64,000 bases of DNA from Trebonia sp035571275 (GTDB lineage: Bacteria; Actinomycetota; Actinomycetes; Streptosporangiales; Streptosporangiaceae), in contig DATMKQ010000412.1 of NCBI GenBank assembly GCA_035571275.1, positions 1 to 64,000 of the forward strand. Reading direction: 5' to 3'. Positions 50,454-59,482 of the stretch are shown here, one piece after another. The notes under the pieces were generated by a model. The model saw nothing but the letters and a program-made list of their open reading frames with translations. It had not been told where the DNA came from and did no database searches. The translations under genes were made by a program, and so were the position numbers. How positions within the stretch are numbered: the stretch's first letter is position 1; the number at the start of each line of letters is the position of its first letter.

Positions 50454-51290
50454 TCAGGTGATGTCGCGGCGGACCGTGGTGCGGGCCGCGATCAGCGCGC
50501 CGACCAGGGTGATCGCCACGAGCAGGGCCGTGGCGGCGGCGAACGGGAGCGGGACGCCTGAGGTCACGCCACGCCCTGGACCGAAGCTGGAGCCGCCGAG
50601 GGGGGTGCCGGCCAGCGTCGTCGCGGCGGTGTATGGCAGGTACGGCCTGACCGGCTTGAACAGGCTGCCAACCAGCGACTCGAGGATGATCGACCAGACG
50701 AAAACCCCGATCACGGCGGCGAACTGGGAGCGGACAAGCGAGCCTACGACTACGCCGATCGCGCAGAGCAGCGCCCCGCCGACCAGGTGGCCGGCGCCCC
50801 AGTCGAAGAACGCGCCGCCGCCGATCGCGATCCGGTAGCCGTGCGCGGCCGTGAACGACAGCCCGACGGCGCACGCGACGGCGTATCCGCCGAGGCCGAA
50901 CACGGCGCCCCCCGCGGCACCAGCGATGGTCTTCGCGGCCAGCACGCGACCGCGGTGCGGCGCCCCCAGGTAAGTAGCCGTCGCGGTCTGGTGCCGGAAC
51001 TCGCCGCTTGAGATGATCACGCCGAGCACGGCCGCCAGGATGAGGCCCCACACTCCCCCGGTGACGATCGTCCGCAGGCCGGAGTACGTGTTCAGCGGCG
51101 CGGGCCCGTTGGCCTTGCCGGCCTGCGACGACTCGAGCGCGTTCCAGAACACGGTCAGCCCGAGCGAGGTCGCCAGCAGGCCGTACGTCATCCTGGTGCT
51201 GGCCAGCTTGAGCATTTCGACGCGAACTAGCCGGGTGAACCGAAGGTGCCGCGGGCTGGAAGGCGCCACGGGAATTGCCAGCGCTGTCAT
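50454..51290 (-). CDS. ABC-2 type transporter permease
   Basis: The 278-residue protein has six hydrophobic segments and the ABC-2 permease look: VRVEMLKLASTRMTYGLLAT at the start, FRHQTATATYLGAPHRGRVL before the second helix. It overlaps the ATPase gene by four bases (ATGA), so one exporter is built from both. Exported substrate unknown; antibiotic or lipid export is typical when a NarL-type two-component system is divergent. Confidence 0.85.
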   Translation of the reverse strand: MTALAIPVAPSSPRHLRFTRLVRVEMLKLASTRMTYGLLATSLGLTVFWNALESSQAGKANGPAPLNTYSGLRTIVTGGVWGLILAAVLGVIISSGEFRHQTATATYLGAPHRGRVLAAKTIAGAAGGAVFGLGGYAVACAVGLSFTAAHGYRIAIGGGAFFDWGAGHLVGGALLCAIGVVVGSLVRSQFAAVIGVFVWSIILESLVGSLFKPVRPYLPYTAATTLAGTPLGGSSFGPGRGVTSGVPLPFAAATALLVAITLVGALIAARTTVRRDIT

Positions 51291-51997
51291 CGGGATGCCT
51301 CCTGGGTGAGCTGGAAGAAGACGTCTTCGAGGCCGGCGCCGCTCGCGGTCAGCTCAGCGACCGGGCCCTGGGCGACGAGTCGCCCGTGGTCGATGATCAC
51401 CACCGCATCGACGGTCTGCGCGACCTCAGCGAGCAGGTGGCTGGACACGAGAACGGTGCCGCCTTCGGCGGCGAAGCCGCGCAGCAGGCCGCGCAGCCAG
51501 CGGACGCCCTCCGGGTCAAGGCCGTTCGCTGGCTCGTCGAGGATCAGCACTTCCGGGTCGGCGATCACGGCGGTGGCCAGGCCCAGACGCTGCCGCATGC
51601 CGAGCGAGAACCCGCCGATCCTGCGGTCCCCCGCGTCCGCCAGTCCCACCAACTCGAGCACATCGTCGACCCTAGACGGGTCCGCCTCCGCGGCCAGTGC
51701 CTGAATCCGCAGGTGGGCACGCGCGGTGCGGCCCGGATAGAAGCTGGCCGCCTCGAGGACCGCGCCGACCGCGTGCAGCGGCTCCGGTAGGTCCCTGTAC
51801 GCCCTTCCGTCGATTTCCGCGGTGCCCGCGCTGGGGGCCACCAGGCCGAGGAGCATGCGAAGCGTGGTGGTCTTGCCGGCGCCGTTCGGACCGAGAAAGC
51901 CGGTCACGGTGCCGGGTTGGACGTTGAAGCTAAGCCCGTCGACCGCGGTCACCGCACCGAACCGCTTGACGAGGCCGCGTACCTGAATCGTTGCCAT
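51287..51997 (-). CDS. ABC transporter ATP-binding protein
   Basis: Started at the ATG at 51997 (MATIQVRGLVKRFGAV), the protein has 236 residues. Walker A is GPNGAGKTT, the signature is FSLGMRQRLGL and Walker B is VLILDEPANGLDPE, all intact. It powers the ABC-2 permease encoded by the overlapping gene. It diverges from the histidine kinase across 145 bases, a layout common for resistance exporters controlled by their own sensor. Confidence 0.93.
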   Translation of the reverse strand: MATIQVRGLVKRFGAVTAVDGLSFNVQPGTVTGFLGPNGAGKTTTLRMLLGLVAPSAGTAEIDGRAYRDLPEPLHAVGAVLEAASFYPGRTARAHLRIQALAAEADPSRVDDVLELVGLADAGDRRIGGFSLGMRQRLGLATAVIADPEVLILDEPANGLDPEGVRWLRGLLRGFAAEGGTVLVSSHLLAEVAQTVDAVVIIDHGRLVAQGPVAELTASGAGLEDVFFQLTQEASR

Positions 51998-52142
51998 GCC
52001 AGCAAGCGTGCGGCCCGCCGGGCGGTCCTGTCGTCGCACGAGCGGACAGCGTGGTGTCAACCACGGGAGTATCCGGCCGCGCGAAAAACCACCCTCAGGA
52101 CGACGACGCGGGCACTGGCCCCCGGATAGCTTCGCAAGCACG

Positions 52143-53240
52143 ATGACTACCGCGACACGACGATGGGCGATCGACGCGGCACTGGCGGCGCTGGTGACCG
52201 GGGTGCAGCTCGCCGTGGCGCTGGCCCCCCTGCGGTGGAACGGTCACGCGGAGAGCCAGCCCGGTTCGTTCGGGATAATTCTCTTGATTATCGCTGGTGC
52301 GGCGCTCGTGGCGCGGCGGCGGTTCCCCGGCGCGGTGCTTGGCGTGGTCCTGGCCGCGACGCTGGGCGCCAAAGCGCTCGGCGCCCAGTACGTATGGCTC
52401 GCGCTGATCGTCGCGTTCTGCACCGCGGTGCTGCGCGGACGGCGCTGGCCGGCGATCGCGTCACTGGTCGTCGGGTACGCCGCTTCGGTGTGGGACGCGC
52501 GGGCGGAATTCGCGCTGCTGCTGGCCGCCGGGCTGGTCACGCTGCTGTCGGTCGCCGAGCTGAGCCGGGCGCTGAACGCGCGAGCCGCCGCGGACCGGCG
52601 CGGGCGGGAGGAGGCGATACGGCGGCGGGCCACCGAGGAGCGGCTGGCGATCGCGCGGGACCTGCACGACGTGGTGGCGCACAGCATCTCGGTGATCAAC
52701 GTGCAGGCGAACACCGCGCTGCACCTGATGGACAGGCAGCCGTCGCGGGCCAGGGAGGCGCTCACGTCCATCCGTGAAGTGAGCGGGCAGACGCTCGGGG
52801 AACTCAGCGCCGTCCTCGGGGCGCTGCGGGATACGTCGGCCCCGCTAGCCCCGGCGCCCGGGGTGGCGCGGCTAGGCGAACTCGCCGCCCGGGCGCGGTC
52901 GGCGGGGTTCGAGGTATCGGTGTCCGCCGAGGGTGGCGTCCGCGATCTGGCGGCCGGGGTGGACGCCGCGGCGTACCGGATCGTGCAGGAGGCGCTGACC
53001 AACGCGGTGCGGCATTCCGGCGGGCATGTGGCCAAGGTCCGGCTGCGATACGGACCCGATGACCTGGTGATAGAGGTAGAGGATGACGGTCGCGGGGGGG
53101 TCACCGGGGGGGTCGTCCCCCCGGGGGCTAACAGCGGCCTCGCCGGGATGGGCGAGCGCGCGGGGGCGCTCGGCGGGACGCTGACCGCGGGGCCGCGGCC
53201 GGAGGGCGGGTTCCGGGTGCTCGCGAGGCTGCCGACGTGA
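52143..53240 (+). CDS. Sensor histidine kinase, HisKA_3 type
   Basis: The 365-residue protein starts at the ATG at 52143. Four or five hydrophobic helices (about 10-140) carry almost no external loop, as in intramembrane-sensing kinases. The HisKA_3 motif is ARDLHDVVAHS with phosphoacceptor His175. The HATPase has EALTNAVRHS and a degenerate G-rich lid (DDGRGG, GLAGMGERAGALGG). Overlap with the response-regulator gene is four bases. Likely signal: envelope stress or the substrate of the divergent ABC exporter. Confidence 0.92.
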   Translation: MTTATRRWAIDAALAALVTGVQLAVALAPLRWNGHAESQPGSFGIILLIIAGAALVARRRFPGAVLGVVLAATLGAKALGAQYVWLALIVAFCTAVLRGRRWPAIASLVVGYAASVWDARAEFALLLAAGLVTLLSVAELSRALNARAAADRRGREEAIRRRATEERLAIARDLHDVVAHSISVINVQANTALHLMDRQPSRAREALTSIREVSGQTLGELSAVLGALRDTSAPLAPAPGVARLGELAARARSAGFEVSVSAEGGVRDLAAGVDAAAYRIVQEALTNAVRHSGGHVAKVRLRYGPDDLVIEVEDDGRGGVTGGVVPPGANSGLAGMGERAGALGGTLTAGPRPEGGFRVLARLPT

Positions 53241-54016
53241 TCCGGGTCGGGCTCGCCGACGACCAGGCCCTGGTGCGGTCCGGGTTCGCCGCGCTGCTCG
53301 ACGCCGAAGACGACATCACCGTGGTCGGGTCGGTGGCGGACGGGTTCGCGGCGGTCCGGCTGGCGCGCGAGGCGGGGCCCGACGTGCTGTTGATGGACAT
53401 CCGGATGCCCGGGCTTGACGGCATCGCGGCGACGCGGGAGATCGCGTCGGTGCCCGCGCTGGCCGCGGTGCACGTGGTGATCCTGACGACGTTCGGGCTG
53501 GATGAGTACATCTTCGACGCGATACGGGCGGGCGCCGCCGGGTTCCTGGTCAAGGACACCGACGCGGCGGAACTGATCCGCGCGGTCCGGGTCATCGCCT
53601 CAGGAGACTCCTTGATGTCCCCGGGGGTGACGCGACGGCTGATCGCCGAGTTCGCTTCGCGGACCCGGGCGGCCGTGCCAGTGCCCGGGCTGTCCGAGCT
53701 GACCGCGCGGGAGCGTGAGGTGGTCGCCTTGGTGGCAGCCGGGTTGTCCAATGAGGAGATCGCCGCGCGGATCTACGTCAGCCAGTCGACGGTGAAGACG
53801 CACGTGGCCCGCGCGATGACCAAGCTGGCCGCGCGGGACCGCGCCCAGCTCGTGGTGATCGCCTACGAGGCCGCCCTGGTGCGGCCGGGCTGGGCGCAGG
53901 TCGAGTTAGGTCCGCGCTCGCGGCGCTTGCGCCCGGCTCCGCCCGGCTCCGGCCGGCTCCGGCCGACTCCGGCCGGCGGAGTAGACGAAACCGACCCAGC
54001 CGGGCCTTTAGGATAA
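53237..54016 (+). CDS. NarL/FixJ family response regulator
   Basis: The protein has 259 residues from a GTG that overlaps the kinase stop. The receiver domain has Asp54 in LLMDIRMPG and the switch Thr/Lys in ILTTFG and GFLVKD. The LuxR-type HTH is LTAREREVVALVAAGLSNEE with VSQSTVKTHVARAM. The protein continues about 40 residues beyond the usual end in a Pro/Arg/Gly tail encoded by a GGCTCCGGCC-like repeat at 53935-53976, probably read-through after stop loss. It likely controls the divergent ABC exporter. Confidence 0.92.
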   Translation: MIRVGLADDQALVRSGFAALLDAEDDITVVGSVADGFAAVRLAREAGPDVLLMDIRMPGLDGIAATREIASVPALAAVHVVILTTFGLDEYIFDAIRAGAAGFLVKDTDAAELIRAVRVIASGDSLMSPGVTRRLIAEFASRTRAAVPVPGLSELTAREREVVALVAAGLSNEEIAARIYVSQSTVKTHVARAMTKLAARDRAQLVVIAYEAALVRPGWAQVELGPRSRRLRPAPPGSGRLRPTPAGGVDETDPAGPLG

Positions 54017-54057
54017 ATGGCGTCGGGTCTTCACACGCTGTTAAGGCGGTATCGACG

Positions 54058-55401
54058 GTGGAAACGCTTCCTGGCCCGGTACTCAGTGCTCTGACTGGCA
54101 TCGTGGGCGAACACCATGTCCTGACGGGCGATGCGGCCGTCGGATTCGCCGTTGACTGGACAGGGCGGTTTCAGGGCCACGCGGCGGCGGTCGTGCGCCC
54201 GCGTGACACCGCCGAGGTCGCGGCGGTCTTGGCCGTGTGCACCAAGGCCCGCGTGCCCGTCGTCCCGCAAGGAGGGAATACCGGCCTGGTCGGCGGCGGC
54301 GTGCCGCTGCACGGTGAGGTCGTGCTCAGCCTCGCTCGCCTGACTCAGATGGGCGCCGTCGACCGGGAGGCGTCGCAGGTCACGGCCGGCGCTGGGGTTA
54401 CCCTCCAGCGGGTCTCGGACGCCGACCCTGACCTCGATCTCGGGATCGCGATCGCCAGCCGGGAGAGCGCGACCGTCGGCGGAGCGGTGGCGACCAACGC
54501 GGGTGGGGTGCGAGTGCTGCGCTTCGGGCCGATGCGCGCGCAGTTGCGCGGCATCGAGGCGGTCCTGTCCGACGGCACGATCGTGTCGCACCTAGCCGGG
54601 TTGACCAAGGACAACACCGGCTACGACTACCCGTCGCTGCTCGCCGGCTCAGAAGGCACCCTGGCCGTCATCACCCGAGCGCGGCTCCGGCTGGTTCCGC
54701 GCATGACAGACGCGGTCACCGTGATCATCGGGCTGGGCGGCCTCGACGAACTCCACGCGCTGGCTCTCCTGGCGGTGCGCGAGGTACCCGGACTCGTTTC
54801 CGCCGAGTTCTTCACGAGGACTGGGCTCGACATCCTCGTCAAGCACGCCGGCCTCGTGCCGCCGCTGCCGACGCAAGCGCCGGCTTACCTGCTGCTTGAA
54901 GCCTCGGGCGCCAGCGCGCTCGACGACCTCGCGGAGGTGATCGGCGACCGGGACGCCGCCGTCGCGGAGGCCGCCGCCGACAGGCGACGGCTCTGGTCCT
55001 ACCGGGAACGCCATCCCGAAGCCGCCGGGTTCCTCGGCATGCCGCTCAAGCTGGACGTTTCTGTGCCGGCGGCGCAATGGGTGCGGCTCGCGTCGTCTGC
55101 CGGTGACGTGGTAGCGGCGGCAGACCCCGGGGCCACGGTCATCACCTTCGGGCATGTCGCCGATGGCAATGTGCACATCAACATCGTTCCCGCGGCGGCG
55201 GCGGACGGCCGCCACGAGAACGCGGTGTTCTCCTTTGTCGCTTCGCTCGGTGGCTCGATTTCCGCGGAGCACGGCATTGGCGCGCTGAAGGCACCATGGC
55301 TCGGCCTCGCCCGTACCGACGCGGAGCGCTCGCTGTTCGCCAGGATCCGCGGTGCGCTTGACCCGGCCGGCACGTTGAACCCGTACGTTCTGCCACGATG
55401 A
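54058..55401 (+). CDS. FAD-linked oxidase (GlcD/D-lactate dehydrogenase-like)
   Basis: The 447-residue protein starts at a GTG at 54058. The PCMH-type FAD domain is clear: VPVVPQGGNTGLVGGGVP, GGAVATNAGGVRVLRFG and NTGYDYPSLLAGSEGTLAVI. The C-terminal cap ends with the substrate/His motif FGHVADGNVHIN and GSISAEHGIGALK. Family members oxidise 2-hydroxyacids such as glycolate, D-lactate or 2-hydroxyglutarate. It stops 18 bases before the STAND gene, but no functional link is obvious. Confidence 0.92.
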   Translation: METLPGPVLSALTGIVGEHHVLTGDAAVGFAVDWTGRFQGHAAAVVRPRDTAEVAAVLAVCTKARVPVVPQGGNTGLVGGGVPLHGEVVLSLARLTQMGAVDREASQVTAGAGVTLQRVSDADPDLDLGIAIASRESATVGGAVATNAGGVRVLRFGPMRAQLRGIEAVLSDGTIVSHLAGLTKDNTGYDYPSLLAGSEGTLAVITRARLRLVPRMTDAVTVIIGLGGLDELHALALLAVREVPGLVSAEFFTRTGLDILVKHAGLVPPLPTQAPAYLLLEASGASALDDLAEVIGDRDAAVAEAAADRRRLWSYRERHPEAAGFLGMPLKLDVSVPAAQWVRLASSAGDVVAAADPGATVITFGHVADGNVHINIVPAAAADGRHENAVFSFVASLGGSISAEHGIGALKAPWLGLARTDAERSLFARIRGALDPAGTLNPYVLPR

Positions 55402-55419
55402 CGGCCGTCAGGGAGCATC

Positions 55420-57921
55420 ATGGATCCGGTCTCCGCCGCTGTGATCTCCTGGCTGACTGGCCAGGCGATGACGGCTGGGCAGGACACGCTGGTTCGCCTG
55501 CTAGGCGGCGACAAGCAGCAGAACGTGCTGCGCAAGATAATCGCGGCTTCGATCGGCGCGGCGGTGGCCGAAGTAGTGGACGTCGACGACCGCAATCTCG
55601 TTGAGGAAGTGCTGCTACGGGCCGGCCCAGACAGCGCCATGCCGGAAACCGGAGACATCGTCAGCCTGCGCGACCTTGTCTGGCGGCTGATCAGCCCTCG
55701 CCTTGAAGTACTCGCCGAACAGGGCTACCACGTTGACACCGACCGGCTGTCGGTGGAGGTGGCAGCCAGGATGGCCGCCGGCATCCAGGCCGACGCCGCC
55801 CACGGCGGTGTGCTGGGCCCCGCGGCGCAGTGGCTTCGCCATCAGGAGACCATCGGCCAGCTACGCGAGGTGAACCAGCGTTTGAGTCAGCCCATCCAGG
55901 CGAGCGTCAACCTCCACGGCCCGGCGGAATCGACGATGGCGGCGGTGCACACGCTCCCCGCTGACAACGCTTCTTTCACTGGCCGCGCCGCCGAACTGGA
56001 CCGAGTCCGCGTCGTGGCGGCCGCCGCGAGAATCCTCACCGTCGATGGGATGGCGGGCATCGGCAAGACCGCCTTCGCGGTTCACGCCGCTCATCAGATC
56101 GCCGCCGGCTTTCCCGACGGCCAGATCTTCATTCGGCTGCACGGCCATACTCCAGGGCAGCAGCCGACGGAACCAGGCGCGGCTCTCGCGGCCCTGCTGG
56201 GAAATCTGGGGATTTCCGCCGGGCAAATTCCTCCAGGGACCGAGGAACGAGCAGGGCTGTGGCGGGACCGCATGGCGGGCAAGAAAGTGCTCCTAGTCCT
56301 CGATGACGCGACAGGAAGTGAGCAGGTCCGGCCCCTGCTGCCGGGCAGCGCGGGCACGCTCGTGCTGGTCACCAGCCGTCGCCGCCTGACCGCCTTGCCG
56401 GAAGCGGTGGCGCTCACGCTGGATGTCCTGGAGCGAGCGGAGGCGGCGGACCTTCTGGTACGGCTAACCGGACGTGACGGGCTTGAGCCGTCAGCCCCCG
56501 GCGTCCGCGAAGTGATCCGGCTGTGCGGCTATCTTCCGCTGGCGATCAGCCTGACGGCCGGGCACCTCAAGCATCATCCGGCCTGGACCCTGACCGACCT
56601 CGCCGACGACCTCGATTCCGCCAAGAACCGGATCGCCGCCATCCGGGCTGAGGACGTTTCCGTCGCGGCGGCTTTCGACCTGTCGCATCGCGACCTCACC
56701 GCCGGTCAGCAGCGGATGTTCCGCCGGCTCGGTCTCGTGCCGGGACCGGACTTCGACGCCTACGCCGCCGCGGCGCTTGGCGACACAGACCTGCCGACGG
56801 CCCGCCGGCTGCTTGACGACCTCTATGTCGCGCATCTCGCGGACGAGCCCGCCCGTGGCCGGTACCGGATGCACGACCTCATCAGGGAGCACGCGGTAGC
56901 CCTGGCGGACGCGGACGATCCCGGCGAGCGCACACAGGCCACGAACCGGTTGCTGGACTACTACGCTTATTCCGCTCGGCTGGCCGACGGGCATCTGACC
57001 AGGCGCAGCCACACCAGCGTGCCCGTCGCGATCAGCACGCCGCCCGCCCATGCCCCGGACCTGTCCACGCCGGGCCGCGCGGTTGCCTGGATGCAGGCCG
57101 AACGCGGTAACCTGCACGCCGCCGTCATGCACGCCGCCCAGCAGGGCAGGCCTGGCCTCGCGGCGGCGATCGCCGTCTCGACGCACGGTTTCCTGCGCAC
57201 GTACGGGTACTGGGACCAGGCTCTCGAACTCCACAACATCGCGCTCGCGGCGGCGCGCGGGGCCAGCGATCGGCTCAGCGAGGCGGAAACCCTCAACAAC
57301 CTGGGCGTCATACAACGTCTCAGCCAGGACTATGACGCGGCAAGCGCCAGCCTGGCCCAGGCGCTGGCCCTCTACCGTGAACTCGATAACCCGCTCGGAG
57401 AAGCCAACGCGCTGAATTATCTCGGGGTGATACAGCGGCTGACGAAAGAATATCCCCAGGCCAAGGCGAGTTTCGCTCGGGCGCTGGAAATCTACTCCAA
57501 CCTGGGCGACCTTATCGGCCAGGCGAACGCGCACAACTATCTCGGCGTGCTGCAGCAAGCGACCAGGGATTTCCCCGACGCGGCCGTCAGCCAGCAGCAG
57601 GCGCTGGACCTTTACCGGCGCCTAGACGACCGGCTCGGGGAAGCCAACGCCCTGCACGACCTGGGCGTTGTCCAACAGCACATGTCCGAATATCCCGCCG
57701 CTGCCGCGAGCCTGCAGCGGGCACTTGACCTGTACAGGGAAATGGGCAGCCGACTCGGCCAAGCTAACGCGCTTAAATACCTGGGATCCGTGCAAACGCT
57801 CAGCGGGGATTATCCGGCCGCCACGCAGAACCTGCGGCGGGCCCTCGACCTGTACCAGGAATTGGGCAGCGGGCGCGGACAGGCTGACACGCTCAGGTAC
57901 CTGAGTTACCTGCCAAGCTAG
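55420..57921 (+). CDS. STAND NTPase: helical N-terminus, NB-ARC, TPR
   Basis: The 833-residue protein has GGGAG before the ATG at 55420. Residues 1-175 are helical and of no recognised family (SWLTGQAMTAGQDTLVRLLG). The NB-ARC module has P-loop GMAGIGKT (210-217), the Walker B region KKVLLVLDDA, the sensor loop LVTSRRRLTALPEA and the GLPL-like YLPLAISLTAGHL. A winged-helix segment with YRMHDLIREHAVALAD follows. Six or more TPRs of about 40 residues (LNNLGVIQRLSQDY, LNYLGVIQRLTKEY and so on) fill the C-terminus. STAND proteins switch on signal binding. Regulation, as in AfsR/SARP relatives, or phage-sensing defence are both possible; no SARP DNA-binding domain is present. Confidence 0.85.
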   Translation: MDPVSAAVISWLTGQAMTAGQDTLVRLLGGDKQQNVLRKIIAASIGAAVAEVVDVDDRNLVEEVLLRAGPDSAMPETGDIVSLRDLVWRLISPRLEVLAEQGYHVDTDRLSVEVAARMAAGIQADAAHGGVLGPAAQWLRHQETIGQLREVNQRLSQPIQASVNLHGPAESTMAAVHTLPADNASFTGRAAELDRVRVVAAAARILTVDGMAGIGKTAFAVHAAHQIAAGFPDGQIFIRLHGHTPGQQPTEPGAALAALLGNLGISAGQIPPGTEERAGLWRDRMAGKKVLLVLDDATGSEQVRPLLPGSAGTLVLVTSRRRLTALPEAVALTLDVLERAEAADLLVRLTGRDGLEPSAPGVREVIRLCGYLPLAISLTAGHLKHHPAWTLTDLADDLDSAKNRIAAIRAEDVSVAAAFDLSHRDLTAGQQRMFRRLGLVPGPDFDAYAAAALGDTDLPTARRLLDDLYVAHLADEPARGRYRMHDLIREHAVALADADDPGERTQATNRLLDYYAYSARLADGHLTRRSHTSVPVAISTPPAHAPDLSTPGRAVAWMQAERGNLHAAVMHAAQQGRPGLAAAIAVSTHGFLRTYGYWDQALELHNIALAAARGASDRLSEAETLNNLGVIQRLSQDYDAASASLAQALALYRELDNPLGEANALNYLGVIQRLTKEYPQAKASFARALEIYSNLGDLIGQANAHNYLGVLQQATRDFPDAAVSQQQALDLYRRLDDRLGEANALHDLGVVQQHMSEYPAAAASLQRALDLYREMGSRLGQANALKYLGSVQTLSGDYPAATQNLRRALDLYQELGSGRGQADTLRYLSYLPS

Positions 57922-57966
57922 ACGGCCGGCCGGGCGCCCCGCGGGCGTGTCCGCCGCGGCGGCGCC

Positions 57967-58737
57967 CTAGCCCGGCAGGCGCGTGCTGGTGAGGCGTTCG
58001 CAGGCTTGCAGGAGGGCTTCCTGCAGGTCGGTGTCGTAGGCGGCGGGGTTGGCTCGCAGCTCCTCGTGCCACTTGAAGTACCGGCCGGTGACCAGCGCGC
58101 CCGGGTCGTCGCTGGTGGCGAGCCAGACCTGGGTCTGCGCGCCGATGGGCAGCTCGTCGGTGGCGCCAGGGCCGCCGAGCTTAGTCTTGATCCAGCCGGG
58201 GTCGACGGCGTTGCTGCGCGACTGTGGGTACCGGCGGGCCACGGCGAAGGCGAGCAGCACGTCGTAGAGCTTGGAGTCGCTGTAGGCCTGCATGCCGTCC
58301 CACGCCCGGTGCTGCCACAGCAGGTCATCCAGGTTTACCCGACCGACCGATTCCAGGCCCGAGGATAGGTACACCAGCCGCTTCGGCATCGGCATCAAGG
58401 CGGTGAGCAGGTAAGGGGCGAGCACGTTCACCGTGAAGATTCGCTCGTACCCGTCGGGGGTCGGGTGGCGGGCAGGGGCCCCGCCCGCCCCCGCGTTGTG
58501 GATCACCACGTCGTAGGGGCCGAGTGCGCCAGCCGACTCCGCCGTGCGCCGGACTCCAGCCAGCACCGACAGGTCGCCAACCGCGACGCCGCTCGCCTCG
58601 GGTACCGCGGCGGCCGCGTCCTTGGCCCTGGTGTCGTCGCGCGCGTGCAGGACGACCTGGTGCCCGGCCCGGGCAAGCTGGCGGGCCGTCTCCAGGCCGA
58701 TTCCGTCCGATGACCCAGTCACGAAGATGCTCGTCAT
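57967..58737 (-). CDS. Short-chain dehydrogenase/reductase
   Basis: Started at the ATG at 58737, the protein has 256 residues. It has the classical SDR coenzyme motif TGSSDGIG (7-14), the structural VIHNAGAGG and the catalytic YSDSK preceded by the Ser in LVYLSSG. It resembles retinol-dehydrogenase/WW-domain-like SDRs. A TAGCGT -10 box lies seven bases before the ATG, so the mRNA is probably leaderless. It converges with the STAND gene across 45 bases. Confidence 0.88.
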   Translation of the reverse strand: MTSIFVTGSSDGIGLETARQLARAGHQVVLHARDDTRAKDAAAAVPEASGVAVGDLSVLAGVRRTAESAGALGPYDVVIHNAGAGGAPARHPTPDGYERIFTVNVLAPYLLTALMPMPKRLVYLSSGLESVGRVNLDDLLWQHRAWDGMQAYSDSKLYDVLLAFAVARRYPQSRSNAVDPGWIKTKLGGPGATDELPIGAQTQVWLATSDDPGALVTGRYFKWHEELRANPAAYDTDLQEALLQACERLTSTRLPG

Positions 58738-58744
58738 AACGCAA

Positions 58745-58750
58745 ACGCTA
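58745..58750 (-). promoter_or_regulatory. -10 box for leaderless SDR mRNA
   Basis: TAGCGT on the minus strand ends seven bases before the ATG at 58737; there is no Shine-Dalgarno sequence. The hexamer and the spacing are identical to those of the bidirectional promoter at 21656-21680. Confidence 0.4.
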
Positions 58751-58786
58751 CCGGCGAGCGCGACCATGACGGCAGATACTTGACTA

Positions 58787-59377
58787 GTGAGTGGCACTTG
58801 GCGCGGAGCGGCGCCGGCGCGGGCTTGTGTCGCGCTGATCGCGGTCGCAGCGAGCGCATCAGTCGCGGGGTGCGGTTCGACCGCGGGAACCAGTCGGGCG
58901 GTACCGTCTTGGGCGGCCTCGCTCGGACCTGGGGTGACGCTTGAGATGCCGACGTCCACGCCGGTCAAAGGGTCGCCGCAGGGTGTCGTGACGGCGTACG
59001 TACGGACGCTCGATTCGAGGGATTTCACGGGAGCGTGCGCGTACACGGTGCCAGCTGACCAGGCCGCCTGCAAAGCCGAGATCGCCGAGAATGGCAGCCA
59101 GCACGCGATGCCGCCGGACGATACTTACAACGGTTTCAGTGTCGGCTACACGCTGATCGACGGCCGCCAGGCGCTGGTGGGCGCCACGGGCCAGCTTTGC
59201 GTGCTGACGCAGGCGCAGACCTGCGTCAGCAACTCTGACCCCGCGGCCGTCCTTGACTCGGGGAAGTCATTCGCCGCGCTGTGGACGCAGGCCATGGACG
59301 CGCTATCTGGCGCCTACTCCCCCATCCCGTGTGTGCGAGTCAGCGGCACGTGGTATCTCGACACGCCTGGCGTGTGA
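58787..59377 (+). CDS. Secreted lipoprotein, paralogue 1
   Basis: The 196-residue protein starts at a GTG at 58787 and has a lipoprotein signal peptide with lipobox SVAGC (Cys29). The mature part contains PSWAASLGPGVTLEMP, a four-cysteine domain (GACAYTVPADQAACKAE, GQLCVLTQAQTCVSN) and DPAAVLDSGKSFAALW. These are shared with the next gene, so the two arose by tandem duplication. I know no characterised family; it sits on the outer face of the membrane. Confidence 0.8.
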   Translation: MSGTWRGAAPARACVALIAVAASASVAGCGSTAGTSRAVPSWAASLGPGVTLEMPTSTPVKGSPQGVVTAYVRTLDSRDFTGACAYTVPADQAACKAEIAENGSQHAMPPDDTYNGFSVGYTLIDGRQALVGATGQLCVLTQAQTCVSNSDPAAVLDSGKSFAALWTQAMDALSGAYSPIPCVRVSGTWYLDTPGV

Positions 59378-59482
59378 CCCAAGCGCATGCGTGGTTATAG
59401 TGGTCGCCGGCGCCGCCCGCCGATATGCTCCGGGCAGTGTCCGCACACCGCGGGCGCAGAAAATAGCCAGGTGGGAGCACAT

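Noticed and set aside
53104..53127. Strong G7/C6 hairpin in the histidine kinase gene
   Set aside because: It falls inside the coding sequence and encodes the variable Gly/Val/Pro stretch of the ATP lid; no sign of a regulatory role.
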